From Rhytidiadelphus loreus (Eukaryota > Streptophyta > Bryopsida > Hypnales > Hylocomiaceae), in assembly GCA_947034895.1 (NCBI GenBank), contig OX344761.1, positions 85,697,447 to 85,761,446 of the forward strand: 64,000 nucleotides of DNA, in the 5' to 3' direction. The notes under the pieces are model-generated. The model saw nothing but the letters and a program-made list of their open reading frames with translations. It did not search any database and was not told where the DNA came from. Numbering within the stretch: position 1 is the stretch's first letter; every line of letters starts with the position of its first letter. Positions 44,341 to 56,419 of this stretch are shown here, piece after piece. The position numbers and the translations under genes are program-made.

Positions 44341-46899
44341 AACCTAAAATATAAAGTGTTGTCATAGGGAAAATTTCTTAAAGGCCCAACTACATAAGCA
44401 AGTACTTCAGTTTGCTCTCAAAGCAACAAAAACTTATAACTTTTGTAATACTTTGTTGGAATTGCACAAAACAAAGTTGGACATGTACAAGATGATGATT
44501 AGGACTTTAGAAAATACACTAAAACTATAAAAAAATAAATAAAATAGAAGTTCTAAGAATGGAAAAAAATAGCACATTTTGATTCACAAAGTCTCTTAAG
44601 GTCAATGTAATGATTATTTTTGTTTTGAAAAAACCAATGTTACATGACTAAAAATGATCCAACCATTGAGATTACACATAATACCCAATTCAAAGAAATC
44701 ACAAACATGGAAAATATGGTCTCAAGTAATAATGAAATACCCTCACTATGTTCTATGTTCTAATACATGCTTGAAAAAATGTTTTATTTTTAACTTGGCC
44801 AAGGTATTAAAAACATTCCAATAGTTTACATTTATTTGGATTTTGAGCACTTTTCATTCATTGGAAGAATTTTACATAATTCATTTGATCAAATTTTCAT
44901 CCATTTTAACCTCCTTGAACCTTTTATATAAGTAGAAAGAGCAATTTTTCCACTTTCACACAAGCATGATTTCTAATTTCAACAAAAAATTGAACATTTG
45001 ATAGAACATATGTTGATTACAACCTCAACATGAAAGATGGGTACCAACCAAATGCGCCCCTAACCCAAAACGGCCATCATCACTTTGTGTACATCTCCAA
45101 AACCAATATGTACGTATGTCGAAAAAACGATTTTAGAACCTCTCCCAAGAAAACCTTTGACCCTTCGTAACTTTTGCATACAATATCCAAATGTCATGTT
45201 CTTTGGTGCGTTGGAACCTCCTTTCACTTGCCAACAAAAAAAAATATGAAAATTTGACCAGTCTAGTAACAGTAATGAGGCACAGTAGCAAAAAGTGGCG
45301 GTTTGGGGGTACCCACCTTAATGTACTGTACAGGACAGGACGCCAGGGTGGTGTTGACAGGGCAACCAGCACTGTAAGCAACCTCTTTGACATGCTACTG
45401 TGCTGTACTCCGCCCTATATGACATGGATCCTAAACAAGACCAACGTTATTATCATTATTTTTTGTTATTTGGATGATACTAAACCTTGAGAGATCAGAT
45501 TTCGAAACGTTTCTCTAGTTTCCTCAAGTCAACCAAACATCATGCTTTTCCTGGCAGGCTCACACGCTTGTTGACGAGGAAGACTTGTCGAACTGCGAAG
45601 ACGTGTCGCCCTCATCAGTACATTCCTTAGGCTGTTTAGTCGCCCTCCACTATTGTTTTTCAAAGATTTAAGACTGATTTTCATGATCACAAATAAGACA
45701 CTTCTGCGTTTTATAACGTACCCCCAAGGACGTACAAATTGTTGGCCTTACTTTTCCATCATGTACCGTAATGGGCATACTCGATCAGTACAATGGCAGT
45801 ATTCCACGAGATTGGTGGTCACTGAAAAGGGTTACCAACAAGGAACTGACCCGGATTTGAAGCAACCCAAACAAAAACTGGAGCACTTTTGAGCTGCCCG
45901 ACTTGTTATTTAACCTGGAATCTGTAAAAGACATAGAATTTAGAGCTCTTGTCAATTAAAACATCACAATTCTGGGGCACCAAATTGCCATTGAGACACA
46001 CGTGACTGAGATTCTGAACACCCACACGAAATCAATTCCGCTAATTTGGCGCAATTTGGGGCTTCAAAGGTTGTGGCTTTCGTCTGCACAAATCTTTACA
46101 ATCTTGGACTGGGTGTAGAATTACGTTTTGACAGTCCTCTCGTGAAAAGTACCAAAGTCACGCCGATTCCACTAAATTGACGTCCAACGCTTTCGGCACT
46201 CTGAAATGCATCAACTTAAAAATATGACGAGTTTCCAATTGACCATAAAACGTGCCGCCAGTGACATACAATCGAGGATTGTATTCAAAGCGTGTCAAAA
46301 TCGAATTTTGCTCGCTGCTGGAGCACGAGACAGAGCACAACGACAGAACCATCAGCTAGCTCCCAGCTAGCCATAGCCGCCTTGGCTTGAGAGTCTGCAA
46401 CAACAGCAACTCAACATAAGTCCAGCTTGAAACATCCACCAGTTTCTAGATGATATCGATCTGCAGCAGTTAGTCCCATCTGGAAGCCAGGATCGATGAT
46501 GAGTTACAGTCAAATTCTTCCTAGCTTACTTGAGGCCGTGAATTTGAGCTTGGCATCTGTGTTTTTTGGCTTTGGACAGTTGGAGGCCAATTGCGTCAAT
46601 CCAAGTCACACCAGTGAGAAATTTTGAGTTCTAGGTTCTTAGGTGCAGTGCTGAAGCTGTTAGTACTCAAAAACTGAAAACGCCAAGTACAATTTCCGGT
46701 TGTCGACCCCTGGTGGCGACCGGTACTTTGCACTGTACAGTACACAGCTGAGTACACTGCACTTTGGTGTGCTCCTCCTGTTGTGGGATTGTGTGCCTTA
46801 AGCTTTAGTCCCTGCCTATCATGATACTAACTACATGTACAACGCAACTACTCTTTGAAATCAGCAACAAAGAGCCTCTTGTAGTTTGGGAGCTACCCT
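44341..46899. other. Intergenic spacer, no supported gene
   Basis: AT-rich to 45050, then more balanced. The segment 45165-45240 shares an ACTTTTGCAT...ATCCAAAT word pair with the repeat near 54232-54256, so both belong to one dispersed repeat family. No coding sequence is seen. Confidence 0.5.
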
Positions 46900-47460
46900 G
46901 AACTACAAAAAGGCAAAATCCTCTCTTAGCATAGATAGTTGTTCAAGGAAATCATAGCAGAGCTACTTGTTTAAGGGAAAAGTCTATCATAGCATGGCTG
47001 CTTGCTTAAGAGAAAATAACAGCCTCTCATAGAATTGCTGTTTGTTTGATGGAAATCAAAGGCCTGTCATCCCATAGCTGCTTGTTGATGGAACCTCCTC
47101 TCCAAGCATAGCTGCTTTATTAAGGAAAAATCCTCTTTGCATAGCTGCTTGTTAAGGAGAAATAAAAAGGCTCTCGTACCATAGCTGCTAGTTTTGGGGA
47201 AAATCAAAGGCCTCTCCTATAGCATAGCTGGTTGTCGGAGGGGCGAAAAACAGACTCATACAGAATTGAATAGCTTCTTGGTTGAGGAACCTGCCCTCAT
47301 GCCATAGGTGCTTGATTAAGGCTCATCGAATAGCTGCTTGTTTTATGGGGAAAAACACTCATAGCGTAGCTTCTTGGTTGAGAAACCTCCACTCACTCCA
47401 TAGCTGCTTGTTTACGTGAAAATTCTCATTGCACAGCTTCTTGTTTGAGAAAAATTGGAA
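46900..47460. repeat. Degenerate tandem repeat before the GLUTAMINE DUMPER-like gene
   Basis: About a dozen imperfect units of 40-60 bp built around CATAGCTGCTTGTTTAAGG, often followed by GAAAA and CCTCTC. The array ends some 40 bp before the start codon at 47499, so it is probably transcribed as leader or forms the proximal promoter. Confidence 0.7.
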
Positions 47461-47498
47461 CAGAGCCTCTCTTAGCATACATTCCATCTCGGTCCACC

Positions 47499-47966
47499 AT
47501 GACAGGCTCCTCCCAGTTCCACTGCCGAAGGTGTTTCCGTATCGTCCGAGCCAATTCTCTCTCCTGGACAACAGTCTCCAAAATCGGCCCCAGCATCCCC
47601 TCCACCCCCTCCCAACAGACTCTCCCACTCCACACCAACCACGCCTTCGTGATTGTGGTGGTAGCCCTGGCCGTGTCTGCACTAGTCTGCCTGTGCACGT
47701 TCATCCTCCTCTGTCGCCGAGGGGCGTCAAGATCTTCCGAAAGAGGAAGGCCGAGGGAGGAGGAGGAGACCAATGTGGTGGTGCCCAAGACGGGACTCCT
47801 CGGGGATGATGAGGAAGCTGAAGAAGGTGGAGGCAAACGGAGAAGGGGTTTAGAGGTGGAGCTGGTGGTGATGGCTGGAGAAGAAAGGCCCACGTTTCTG
47901 GCACATCCGGCACCGGGGGAGCCTGCGAAAGTGAAGGTGGTGGGGTGTCCGCCTCTGCAACTGTGA
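47499..47966 (+). CDS. GLUTAMINE DUMPER-like membrane protein
   Basis: 155 residues, single exon, ATG in ACCATGA context; the open frame further upstream has no ATG. One membrane segment at about residues 49-72 (AFVIVVVALAVSALVCLCTF) follows a Pro/Ser-rich N-terminal part, and the tail is basic then acidic. VVMAGEERPTFLAHPA (123-138) matches the conserved VIMAG motif of the GLUTAMINE DUMPER family. Those proteins are small plant plasma-membrane proteins that stimulate amino-acid export and depend on this motif. Length and single-exon structure also agree. The tail order, with an acidic EEAEE segment before the motif, differs somewhat from seed-plant members. The call rests mainly on the membrane segment and the motif. 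Confidence 0.75.
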   Translation: MTGSSQFHCRRCFRIVRANSLSWTTVSKIGPSIPSTPSQQTLPLHTNHAFVIVVVALAVSALVCLCTFILLCRRGASRSSERGRPREEEETNVVVPKTGLLGDDEEAEEGGGKRRRGLEVELVVMAGEERPTFLAHPAPGEPAKVKVVGCPPLQL

Positions 47967-48819
47967 TCGATCGATTGTAGTTGCGAAATTGAATCATGGA
48001 ACTTGCTGAATTGACTCACACATTTGTGGCTAAAACGCCTCAGTGCTGCGAAATTGGAACATTGTTTCTGAAGGTCATATTGTTGGTAATTGGAAATAGG
48101 AATATGGGTCTCACATTGGTGGGAAGTACATGGTCACAGATTTATCGATTGTAGTTGCGAAATTGGCTCATGGTTGCTGAATTGACCCACATTTGTGGTA
48201 ATTGGCACATTCTTGGGAATTGTCGCATTACTTGTTGCTGACGGTCACACTGTTGGCTAATTGGCACATTGGTACATTATTGGGAATTGGAACCTAGTTG
48301 TCACATAGTTGATAATTTGTACTTTGTTGGTAATGGTCTCATGGTAGGTAATGGACTGAACATCGTTTAGAAGTTACGATTGGGGGTGTCAATCAGACTT
48401 GCCAAGTCTTATATTGGTGCAATTCAGAGTGCTAGAATGGTGAGATTCAAGGACACGAAGCTTTAAAACTTGGACTGGTAGAGGTTTAGGTTTCAGGGAC
48501 CCCGCTTTTCAAAAATTCTTAAGTCCTGAAATTCAGCCAATTTTTTACCGAAATTGATGTTCGTAATTTCGACACCAAAGTGATTGCTCTAGTACAGAAC
48601 GGACGAGGTCCACTGTGGATTTTTGGAACTCGGTTTTGAAATTGTGCAAGTGTGCGGCTACCTCTGACTCTCCCTGATGCAGTATGTGACCCGATTGTAC
48701 ATTTTGTGATCTTTGATACAAGAAAGGGAGGTGGTTAAATAGAGATTTTGGAACACTCGGAGAGCTTGAACATTGAAGAGATTAGTACCGCCTTGTATAA
48801 ATTGGGGCTTGTTAATGTA
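47967..48819. other. Spacer with degenerate repeats
   Basis: Short words such as ATTGGCACATTG and GTTGCGAAATTG recur in 47975-48350. No coding sequence is seen. Confidence 0.5.
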
Positions 48820-48951
48820 CGGTAGAACCACCCATTAGCGATCAGCCAAGATAAGCAATGTATGGTGTCAGAACATTTAAGTTTTAAAATGAGCACCATC
48901 CCTAGATTTGGTTGGAATTACATCCCCAATCGCTAATGGGTGGTTCTACCC
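48820..48951. mobile_element. Mariner-like MITE, 132 bp
   Basis: GGTAGAACCACCCATTAGCG at 48821-48840 is perfectly complemented by 48931-48950; the match extends to 22 bp each side. TA flanks both ends (48818-48819 and 48952-48953). A TA duplication with long perfect inverted repeats and no coding capacity fits a Tc1/mariner-type MITE. Confidence 0.7.
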
Positions 48952-48953
48952 TA

Positions 48954-50101
48954 GTCCAAACAAGCAAACTTGTTTCACAACTATTTCTTTCTTGCCAAAA
49001 TTTCTACATTGAAGCATTATTTAGTGGCACCAAGTTGCATAGGATTCAATCCCTCCGTTTCAGTTTAACTTAGATCTTAAAGGACGTGGCCTCACATGAC
49101 CAAGGTAGTCACCAAAAAATGCTTGGATTATTGGATCAATAGGTGCATTATTTGTTTCTACAATGAATTGTCAAGTCATCCATCAACCACTTTTTGGCCT
49201 AAAACATCATTTAAATGCACCCATAATCTAACACAAACAACAATTGACATAATTAACACCAACACACTTTAGCATGCATTATTTGGACATTGTGTGAAAT
49301 AGTTGGGAAATTTCAAGAGCGGGTTTGTTGATGTACCTTCGGTCTTCCATGCATGCTTTGGTTGTGTACATCTTGTGTCATCCATATCTAAGTTTCAGAG
49401 TGAATCTTTTATCCAAATGTAGGTCTCATGTTTTGGACAATGAGAGGATTGTGTGAGAGCACATACCTCGGTGCTGAAGACCTGTAGCGAGATTGAATAT
49501 ATGGATTTGCGAGATATGAATCTTCAAAGCGTCGTTTGAACCTCAGCACCAAAACCTCACCAAACATTCTAATCCTCACAGAAAATTTTCAATTCTCATA
49601 TGAAAATTGCTGTAGGCCTCAGAAATTGTATTTTTGTATGGGTAAATGTTTCCAAAGTTTACACATTATTGAGTTACTGAGAACTTCCTGTAAATCACCG
49701 ACCATGCTTGATTGAAGAAGCCAAGCATCCCACTGCATGATACAGTCTCTGCTTGTGAATGCATATCATTTGGTCTCTTAAGCTAGATGACATACATTCT
49801 GTAAAGTTTTGAGCAAATTTCTAGGGAACTTATATTCTTCCGTAGGTGACAAGAAAATCTACAACATGAAATCAGAACTTGTGTTCTACAAAAAATTGCA
49901 GCGTATGAAGAGCAAGAGACTCCGAACAATCCTAATCTCTGCACCTTCCAAAAACTCGAATACTACTTCTCGTCAACCTAGATACAAAAGCATCGTATAA
50001 GATCAGTCTCTTCAAATCTGCCGCTTCCCTGCAAAGATATATATTGAGGGATCGATATTCAAGAGCCACGTCTAAGATATATATTCAGGGATCGATTTTC
50101 A
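48954..50101. other. Spacer, no supported gene
   Basis: Includes a small frame at 49809-50000 rich in Lys/Arg without a known family. A direct repeat of AAGATATATATT...AGGGATCGAT lies at 50033-50098. Confidence 0.45.
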
Positions 50102-50666
50102 GAATCAAGACCTCTTGAGTGACGAGGAAAATAAAACTCCCAAAAGTTACGGTCTAAGGAATCCGGTTCCTCACTCGAAATGGCGCCAGGCCCGCTACGA
50201 CACTATGGACCCCTGTCAACAAACATTTCTGAGAATCGTCTCACTACTCAAATATCCGGAGGCAATGCTCCCAGGCGGGAGGCCAAAATCCATAGCAAAT
50301 CGCTCACTAAGAGCACCATTGGCCATATCCATGCAATGCAAGCGTGATCTGATCGACCAAGGCAAAACAAGTCCACTTTCTATGTATGACAACACACAGC
50401 CAAAACCCACACCACTGCATTTGTTCATGTGTCCAAAGTACCCAACTGCCCGTGAAAGAATTCGTGAATGCAATATCAAAGAAATAGAAGTAGACAACAG
50501 ACTCTTCTCCTGGATTAAACCCACACCATCGCATCTGTTCATATGTCCAAAATACACTGCGGCCGGTCAACAAACTCATGAAGACAAAAGCAAAGAAACA
50601 AAAGCAGACACCAGCAGAAGTTTCTCCTGGATTAAGAATTGCTTTGTCATGGAACCCTTTACATGA
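50102..50666 (+). CDS. Unrecognised small protein with a duplicated 38-residue unit
   Basis: An open frame ends at 50666. No in-frame ATG lies upstream of 50205, so the protein is either 153 residues from that ATG or an exon beginning after the acceptor-like TTTTCAG at 50101. The C-terminal half is two direct copies: KPTPLHLFMCPKYPTA...FSWI at 50403-50516 and KPTPSHLFICPKYTAA...FSWI at 50517-50633. The copies are about half identical in protein and keep the CPKY and FSWI motifs while charged residues vary, which suggests selection on the protein. It lies tail-to-tail with RPP1. No family recognised; chance is possible. Confidence 0.4.
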
Positions 50667-50716
50667 ATGAGTCAAAATTGGCATGAATAGGATTCTTCTC
50701 GAACCATTAAACAACT

Positions 50717-52341
50717 CTAATCGAACAAGCTGAAGCCCATATCGTCATCACTCTCTTCCTTGGCCTCCTCCTGCATATAACCATGATTTGGTGAGGCTCT
50801 AACAAGCTTCGTAAACTATAATCGAGAACATAACTCATTAGTTCTTAAAACAATATCACTGCAGGTACCAATTGATATGCGAAAAATATTTCCAAATATA
50901 CTTCACAAAAGTAACATACTGATGGAAAACCGTTGCAAGAGATCTAAGACTATGTCCAGGAAATTACTGTGGATAATTCTGAAGGCTATTGTCCACATGT
51001 GAAGATACCTCAAGCCAATCAAGATTTTTCAGTCTACAGTATAATAAGACAGTACTGGTTCCTTCCTCCACAGTAATTGCATGGATAAGTGTACCAGAAA
51101 AGGGTGTTGTATTCGACGCTTTCTTGACACTTTAAAAGTCGAAAAAAGTGTCGAAGAGAGTGTCGGATACATCACCTTTTTTGAAAGTAGAAGGAAAGTG
51201 AGAACAGTACATATCAAGTAGTTCAACCTATTGAAATGCCACCTTTATCCTTTGACGTAAGATAACAATACAATAACTAGAATGGCCTAAAGTAAGTCTG
51301 GAAATATCAAGGCATATTGATTGATGTTAGAGATTGAGAATCACCTTCTCCACCTCCTTGGGTGCCTCGGCGACGGCACTGTCGGCACTGGTAGGTGCAG
51401 CGCTCACGGCGACAGCACCACCACCACCTGAATCATAAACAGGTGAAGTGACCAGAGGTAAGACTCCAAACCAACAGTTTCTCAAAACGAAGATAGAAAA
51501 GAGATTAATGGATACAAAGGTACAAGCAACCATCGAACAGTCAATGATGATTTCTGCACATCTCTCACCCAATTCTGCAAGATATACAGGTTCCTCGTGG
51601 GAACAGTGTAGTTTAGGGCTTCTTGCGGGAACAGTGCAATTTAGGATTTGCAAGATGATCGAATTTTGACAAGGATACCAGACTTCCAGAACAAGAATTG
51701 ACACTTACCACCTCCAACATTGGTGATGAGATCCTCAACACTTCTCTTCTCGCAGAGCTTGGCGAAAAGTGAAGGCCAATATCCCTCAACTGACACACCA
51801 GCGGCCTTCACCAGAGTGGCGATCTTGTCGGACTGAAATCACAGTTGAAGTCTCAAAACAACCAAAAGAAACCACTTCTTGATAGCAAAGCATCCACAAA
51901 TCACAAATAACCGGTTGAATGGCAACTACCACTAAACAAGAATATATCCACTCAAAGTAAACCGAGCAACACAAATCTGATAATAACTACTACCAATAAT
52001 TCAACCAAATACACGCTACCCAGACAAAACGCAGCACAAAGTCAGAGAACCGTCACAGACCAAAACGAGCTCCAAAACCTAATTTACCGAAAGACTCAAA
52101 AACCTAATTCTCCGAAATCTCACCTCGAGTACAAATTCGACACCCGAATGCTTTCATTGGATTAAAACATAAACAAAAGATTACGAAATGAAATTCAAAC
52201 ACTCTAAAACCTCAACCTCAGTCTCCAAACTCCAAACCCTAAATGAAATGACGAAGTGATGAAACCGCGTACCGTGATGGCGATGCCGTCATCGTGGAGG
52301 ATGAGGCAAGCGTAAGTGCAAGCAAGCTCGCTGGACGACAT
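50717..52341 (-). CDS. RPP1: 60S acidic ribosomal protein P1, four exons
   Basis: Stalk protein of the large ribosomal subunit, which forms P1/P2 dimers on P0 and recruits elongation factors. Exons are 52341-52273, 51832-51709, 51427-51345 and 50770-50717, all with GT-AG borders and matching phases. They give 109 residues, the usual length. The protein starts [20 protein letters not shown], continues through [14 protein letters not shown] residues (here [20 protein letters not shown]) and [10 protein letters not shown], then a Gly/Ala-rich hinge. It ends [13 protein letters not shown], the conserved acidic tail of P proteins. Residues before the hinge match P1 rather than P2. The hinge lies mostly in exon 3 and the acidic tail in exon 4. 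A telo-box-like AAACCCTAA lies in intron 1 (about 52233-52242). The gene appears intact. Confidence 0.95.
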
Positions 52342-54170
52342 GATGGCGATGCGGTTGAAGCCCACGCGCGTTGCTTGGATGGCGAGGGAGCGTGCGATCG
52401 AAAGCGCGCACGGCAAAGAGAGACAGAATTTGCGAGGGTTTGGCTCTTGAGGCTCTCGCTTGACCTAATCGCTTTCTGCGCCGTCCGATCGGAAATGCTT
52501 GACCGCTGGATGCTGATGTTGCGAGGACGCGTTCACACAGCTCAGGTTCGGGTTCTGGACTTGGAACAGAGAAATTTGAGCCAAACCAGTCAAGTAAAAT
52601 TATCCGTAGTTCTTTAACCTAATTAGTTACTGTAGATCTTGTTGGAAGTCAAGAGACCATTCCAAATTCTCTTCTTTAGCATTTTTTGAACCCCCACACG
52701 AATAAACTTCCAAAGTGTTTAAAAATAAGAGTACTAAAATGTAACATTGGGCTCTTATGAATAGAGGCAATACATTTTAGGCGTGAGCCTTCAAGAGGGC
52801 GGTTTAATATAGGTGTCACAATCACCTTACTACAAGTAGGTATTCAACGTCCATGTTGCTCCACAACATCATATATGGTAGTGTGCCCTAAAACTGACCC
52901 TCTTCTTCAAACTATCCTCTAGGTGGCTCAAAAATGGATACATGATGTACTATTGATTATGTCATAGAAGAAAAAGAGTTGGTTCATTCTTCTCCAATGG
53001 ATGGTTCGTACTTCTTCAAAGGTTGGTAGGTCCATTTCTAAGTAAGTGGATAGGCGTTCATTAATTTTTTTCAAAATGAGAATTGGCGGCCCAACTACCT
53101 TCCTACATATGCTAAAATATTTTAAATAATAATTAACTCAAGCTTCCATTCAAGTTTTAGTAAAAGTCACATTTAGGAACCTTATCTATTACTTTTTGCG
53201 TGCCTCAATGCTTGTTCTTGGTAAAGCCATATCTTTTTTCAGACCATTTTGGAGTGGGTTTTGCAAGGGCTAGAAGTCACAAATAGGTCCCTATGGCAGA
53301 ATTCTTTGAAAACTCATAACTAATTCATAAAAGCTCCAAAAAATATGAAACCACTTGGGTTAGATTCCGCATCAATTCCTCTTCAAGTGAAAAATAAGGG
53401 GAAATATTTTCACGCATCTAGAAACCCATCAAAAAGGCCCAACAGCCCTTAAAGTGTCGCTTTTAGAGCCACCCACCTTAACCAGGCAATGATCCTTCCC
53501 CCATATTATAAAGGTATTATCCTTTGCTCGATACCTAGGAGGGACTCATCAGTGAACTCAAGGATTGAAGTTGGCTGAAAATTCATCCAATAAGACAATT
53601 TTGTTCATTGTAGGAGTTTCCTTTTCCAAGCATGCAAAAAGGGACCCCCTCTCCCTCATTGGTAAACAATGATCCGTCCATGTTTACTTTTCACGGGCGG
53701 CATCATGTTGTTTTTCATGTCCTCATTCAGCCACTTTATCATCCATGTTCCCACCCTTTCTCAGTCCATTCATGGGGGGCATGCCATTCATCTGTTTTCC
53801 CGTGGTACTGCATGGACGAGCCTCCAGTACTCTTATCATTGGAAATGGGCCCCAACTCACCAACTTGATTCCCAATGAGGCTTGACTGTACCAGTCAAAC
53901 ATATCAACCTTTGTTCAGGGGAGGGGAAGCCTTTCAGGTAGGCCTACTACTCACCAAAAAACAAACAATCCTAGTGTACTTCTTCGGTTCACTGACTTTG
54001 GAGTCCGGACTCACTGATGTTAACTTATTATGGGAGGACGCATATCCTTTACGGAGCTTCTTCCCAATTGCATCCCTATCTACACCAGTCGAATATTTAG
54101 TCCTTGAAATGTTGGACAGGTGTAGACATGGGCACCGTTGGGAAAGAGGTTGCATAATACATATGCGTAC
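52342..54170. other. RPP1 upstream region and spacer
   Basis: GC-rich RPP1 promoter to about 52560, then AT-rich spacer. The stretch 53280-53480 resembles 12190-12370: both contain AAATAGGT(G/C)CCTATG followed by a run on GAAAATATGAAAC-like words and CCCTTAAAGTG. They are probably copies of one dispersed repeat. No coding sequence is supported. Confidence 0.45.
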
Positions 54171-54730
54171 CTTAACCCCTCATTGCTGGAGGGGACGAAA
54201 AGTGTCCTCACAGAAAATTCAAAGTCTTGTAACTTTTGCATCCGATGTCCAAATTCAATAAAACTTGTTGGTAAAGTTGCGCTCTCTCTTCTAGTTTATG
54301 TGGTACAATTTTCAGATCAATCCAAGTTGTATTGATTTCTTGGAAGCCAATCGAAGTTCACAGCTTCAAATTGAATTCACCAAATTACATTTGAAGGCTG
54401 AAATTTTGGGGGCTTGTATCTCCTTCATCCAATGTTTTTTTTCAATAAAATTTGTTGGGTTATGTTCCCCTTGAAGTCTAGTTATTGTGGTAAAATTTTC
54501 AGGTCAATCCAAGTTGTTTTGAATGCTTGGGAGCAATTCAAAGTTCAAAATCCAGACATTTTTGCATTACAGTGAACTTCAGCGGCTTATAACTTCTTCA
54601 AACAGGGTTTGTTTTCAATAATTTTTCTTGGAAAAGTTGCGCATACTAGTCTAGTTCTTGTGGTAAAAATTTCATATCAATCCAAGAAGTAATGATTGAC
54701 TGAGAAGCATTTTAGTAGAGGTAGGTTTAG
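54171..54730. repeat. Degenerate tandem repeat, period about 180 bp
   Basis: TGTGGTA(A/C)AATTTTCA followed by ATCAATCCAAG recurs near 54299, 54486 and 54659, each preceded by a TTTTCAATAAAATTTGTTGG-type word. Three diverged copies, no coding content. Confidence 0.65.
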
Positions 54731-55472
54731 CCATAGATGTGTTTTTTTGCTACTTTTTTCATTGTTTTTTGACATTTCAATACAATTTTGCAAACGCAAT
54801 GAGTCAATTGAATGATTTTTTTTCCACCAAAGTGTTTGTCTTTTGTTTCTGAATCACTTTGTAGTTTCAAGTTTTTTCATTTGAATAGGTTTAGAAATCG
54901 AATTTCACCTCCAAAGGTGTGTTTAGGAAAATTTCAGCATCTTTTTTCAACACTAAAACATTATAATCTCTCAATCTATACGGTCAAATGACCCCAAATT
55001 TGATTTACACCATCTACAACATGCACACTACAAGATTGTACGGTTGAGATCTCTATAACTTAGCAACATTTACATTTGTAACACTTCAAAATCAATGATG
55101 TTTTTGAACTCAAATGGACCTTAGGCGATGAGGGATTAACCCTTAAACAACGAGATGGTTGTCATGGAAATCTGTTGTTCTGGAACCATGTGAATTGTTG
55201 GCTTTAAAAAAAATGCAAAAGCACTCATTGGAAGTCAAACTACTGTAGAAGACCTTTCCTTTTTTCACACAAAATTTGGAGGATGAATAGTTGCACTCAT
55301 GTCCCACATGGAGAGATTCTTTGTCACTCATTGCCCAAAAAATGTCCTCATTGTTGTTTATGGGTTGATGTGAGGAAGTTTGACCGCGGAGGACCTTACT
55401 TGAAAAGTAGATTAATGGTTCAATGATAGGGCCACTTGTAAAAAAGCTACATGTTTCAAATACTGTTGAATA
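54731..55472. other. Spacer, no supported gene
   Basis: AT-rich. A TTAACCCTTAAACAACG word at 55137-55153 resembles a piggyBac-type terminus but has no partner in view. Confidence 0.45.
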
Positions 55473-56419
55473 CAATGGCATCAATGTGTGAGCCTAGAAA
55501 TACAAGCATACGAGCCTTGAACCTAGATGTGAGTAGGTCCCCTGCAACCATTGAAGGCATCTACAACATAGGTACTTGTAACATAGGTACTCTATAACCA
55601 TGGTAGGTGACTACAACATAGGTATTTATAACGTAGGTATCTTATAACCATGAAAGGTGCATATAACGTAGGCACCTATAATATAGGTGCATAGATTTTT
55701 ATATTCATGGGCTTAAAATCTTAAGCTCACATGTTAGAAATCCTCTAAGCAAAGGTGAAAATTATTTTTTCCTAAATTTGTCATGGATGCAAAAATCTAA
55801 CGCCTATTGGGAGCCATCAATTTTGAACTTCATGACCTTCAACATGTAATTTAGGGCTAAGATTCTAAATATGAATTTAAAAAATTCAAATTTTATCATC
55901 CACAATAAATAATTTGTTCTTGCATTTTCCTCAAGGTTACATTTTGAAGTAGAGCTTCAAATTTTTGCCCTCCCAAAGAAGGCTCATAGCACACGTATAG
56001 TAGAATCCCTTTGTATCTTCATGGAAATATTAAACACTGACAAACATTGTTGCCAAGTAAAAATTGGCCAACAACCATTGGCAAGAACTACCTCTAAAAT
56101 GTGAAGATAATCATGAGAGCACACAATCATCAACAAGTTTTATGAAGACAACTATGGGACATGTGGATCTCTCTTTTAGACAAATGGCAAGTGCTAACAT
56201 GCAAGCATAGAATCTATAGGTCCATAAGTTTAGGAATCTTTACTATAAACACCTTCTATGGTTATAGATATCTATATTATAAACTTTTCTCATGTTTTAG
56301 TGCACCTATGTTATAGGTACATATGTTATAAACACCTTCAAATGGTTGTAGGTACATACCTACAACTAGGTTCATGGCTCCTAGACTCATATCTTTGCGT
56401 TCACACTTTAACATCATTG
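55473..56419. mobile_element. Long-inverted-repeat element, about 0.95 kb
   Basis: The left 230 bp reads GAGCC(T)TGAACCTAG, CAACCATTGAAGG and several ACATAGGTAC words. The right 200 bp is the diverged reverse complement (CCTTCAAATGGTTG, CTAGGTTCATGGCTC and GTACCTATGTT-type words). Within each arm a unit of about 35 bp with TATAACATAGGTAC is repeated. The outer borders are uncertain and no target duplication is clear. Long arms without coding sequence fit a foldback or MULE-derived element. Confidence 0.6.

Noticed and set aside
53875..54261. 128-codon plus-strand ORF
   Set aside because: No recognisable family, no splice-consistent extension and overlap with the degenerate repeat.
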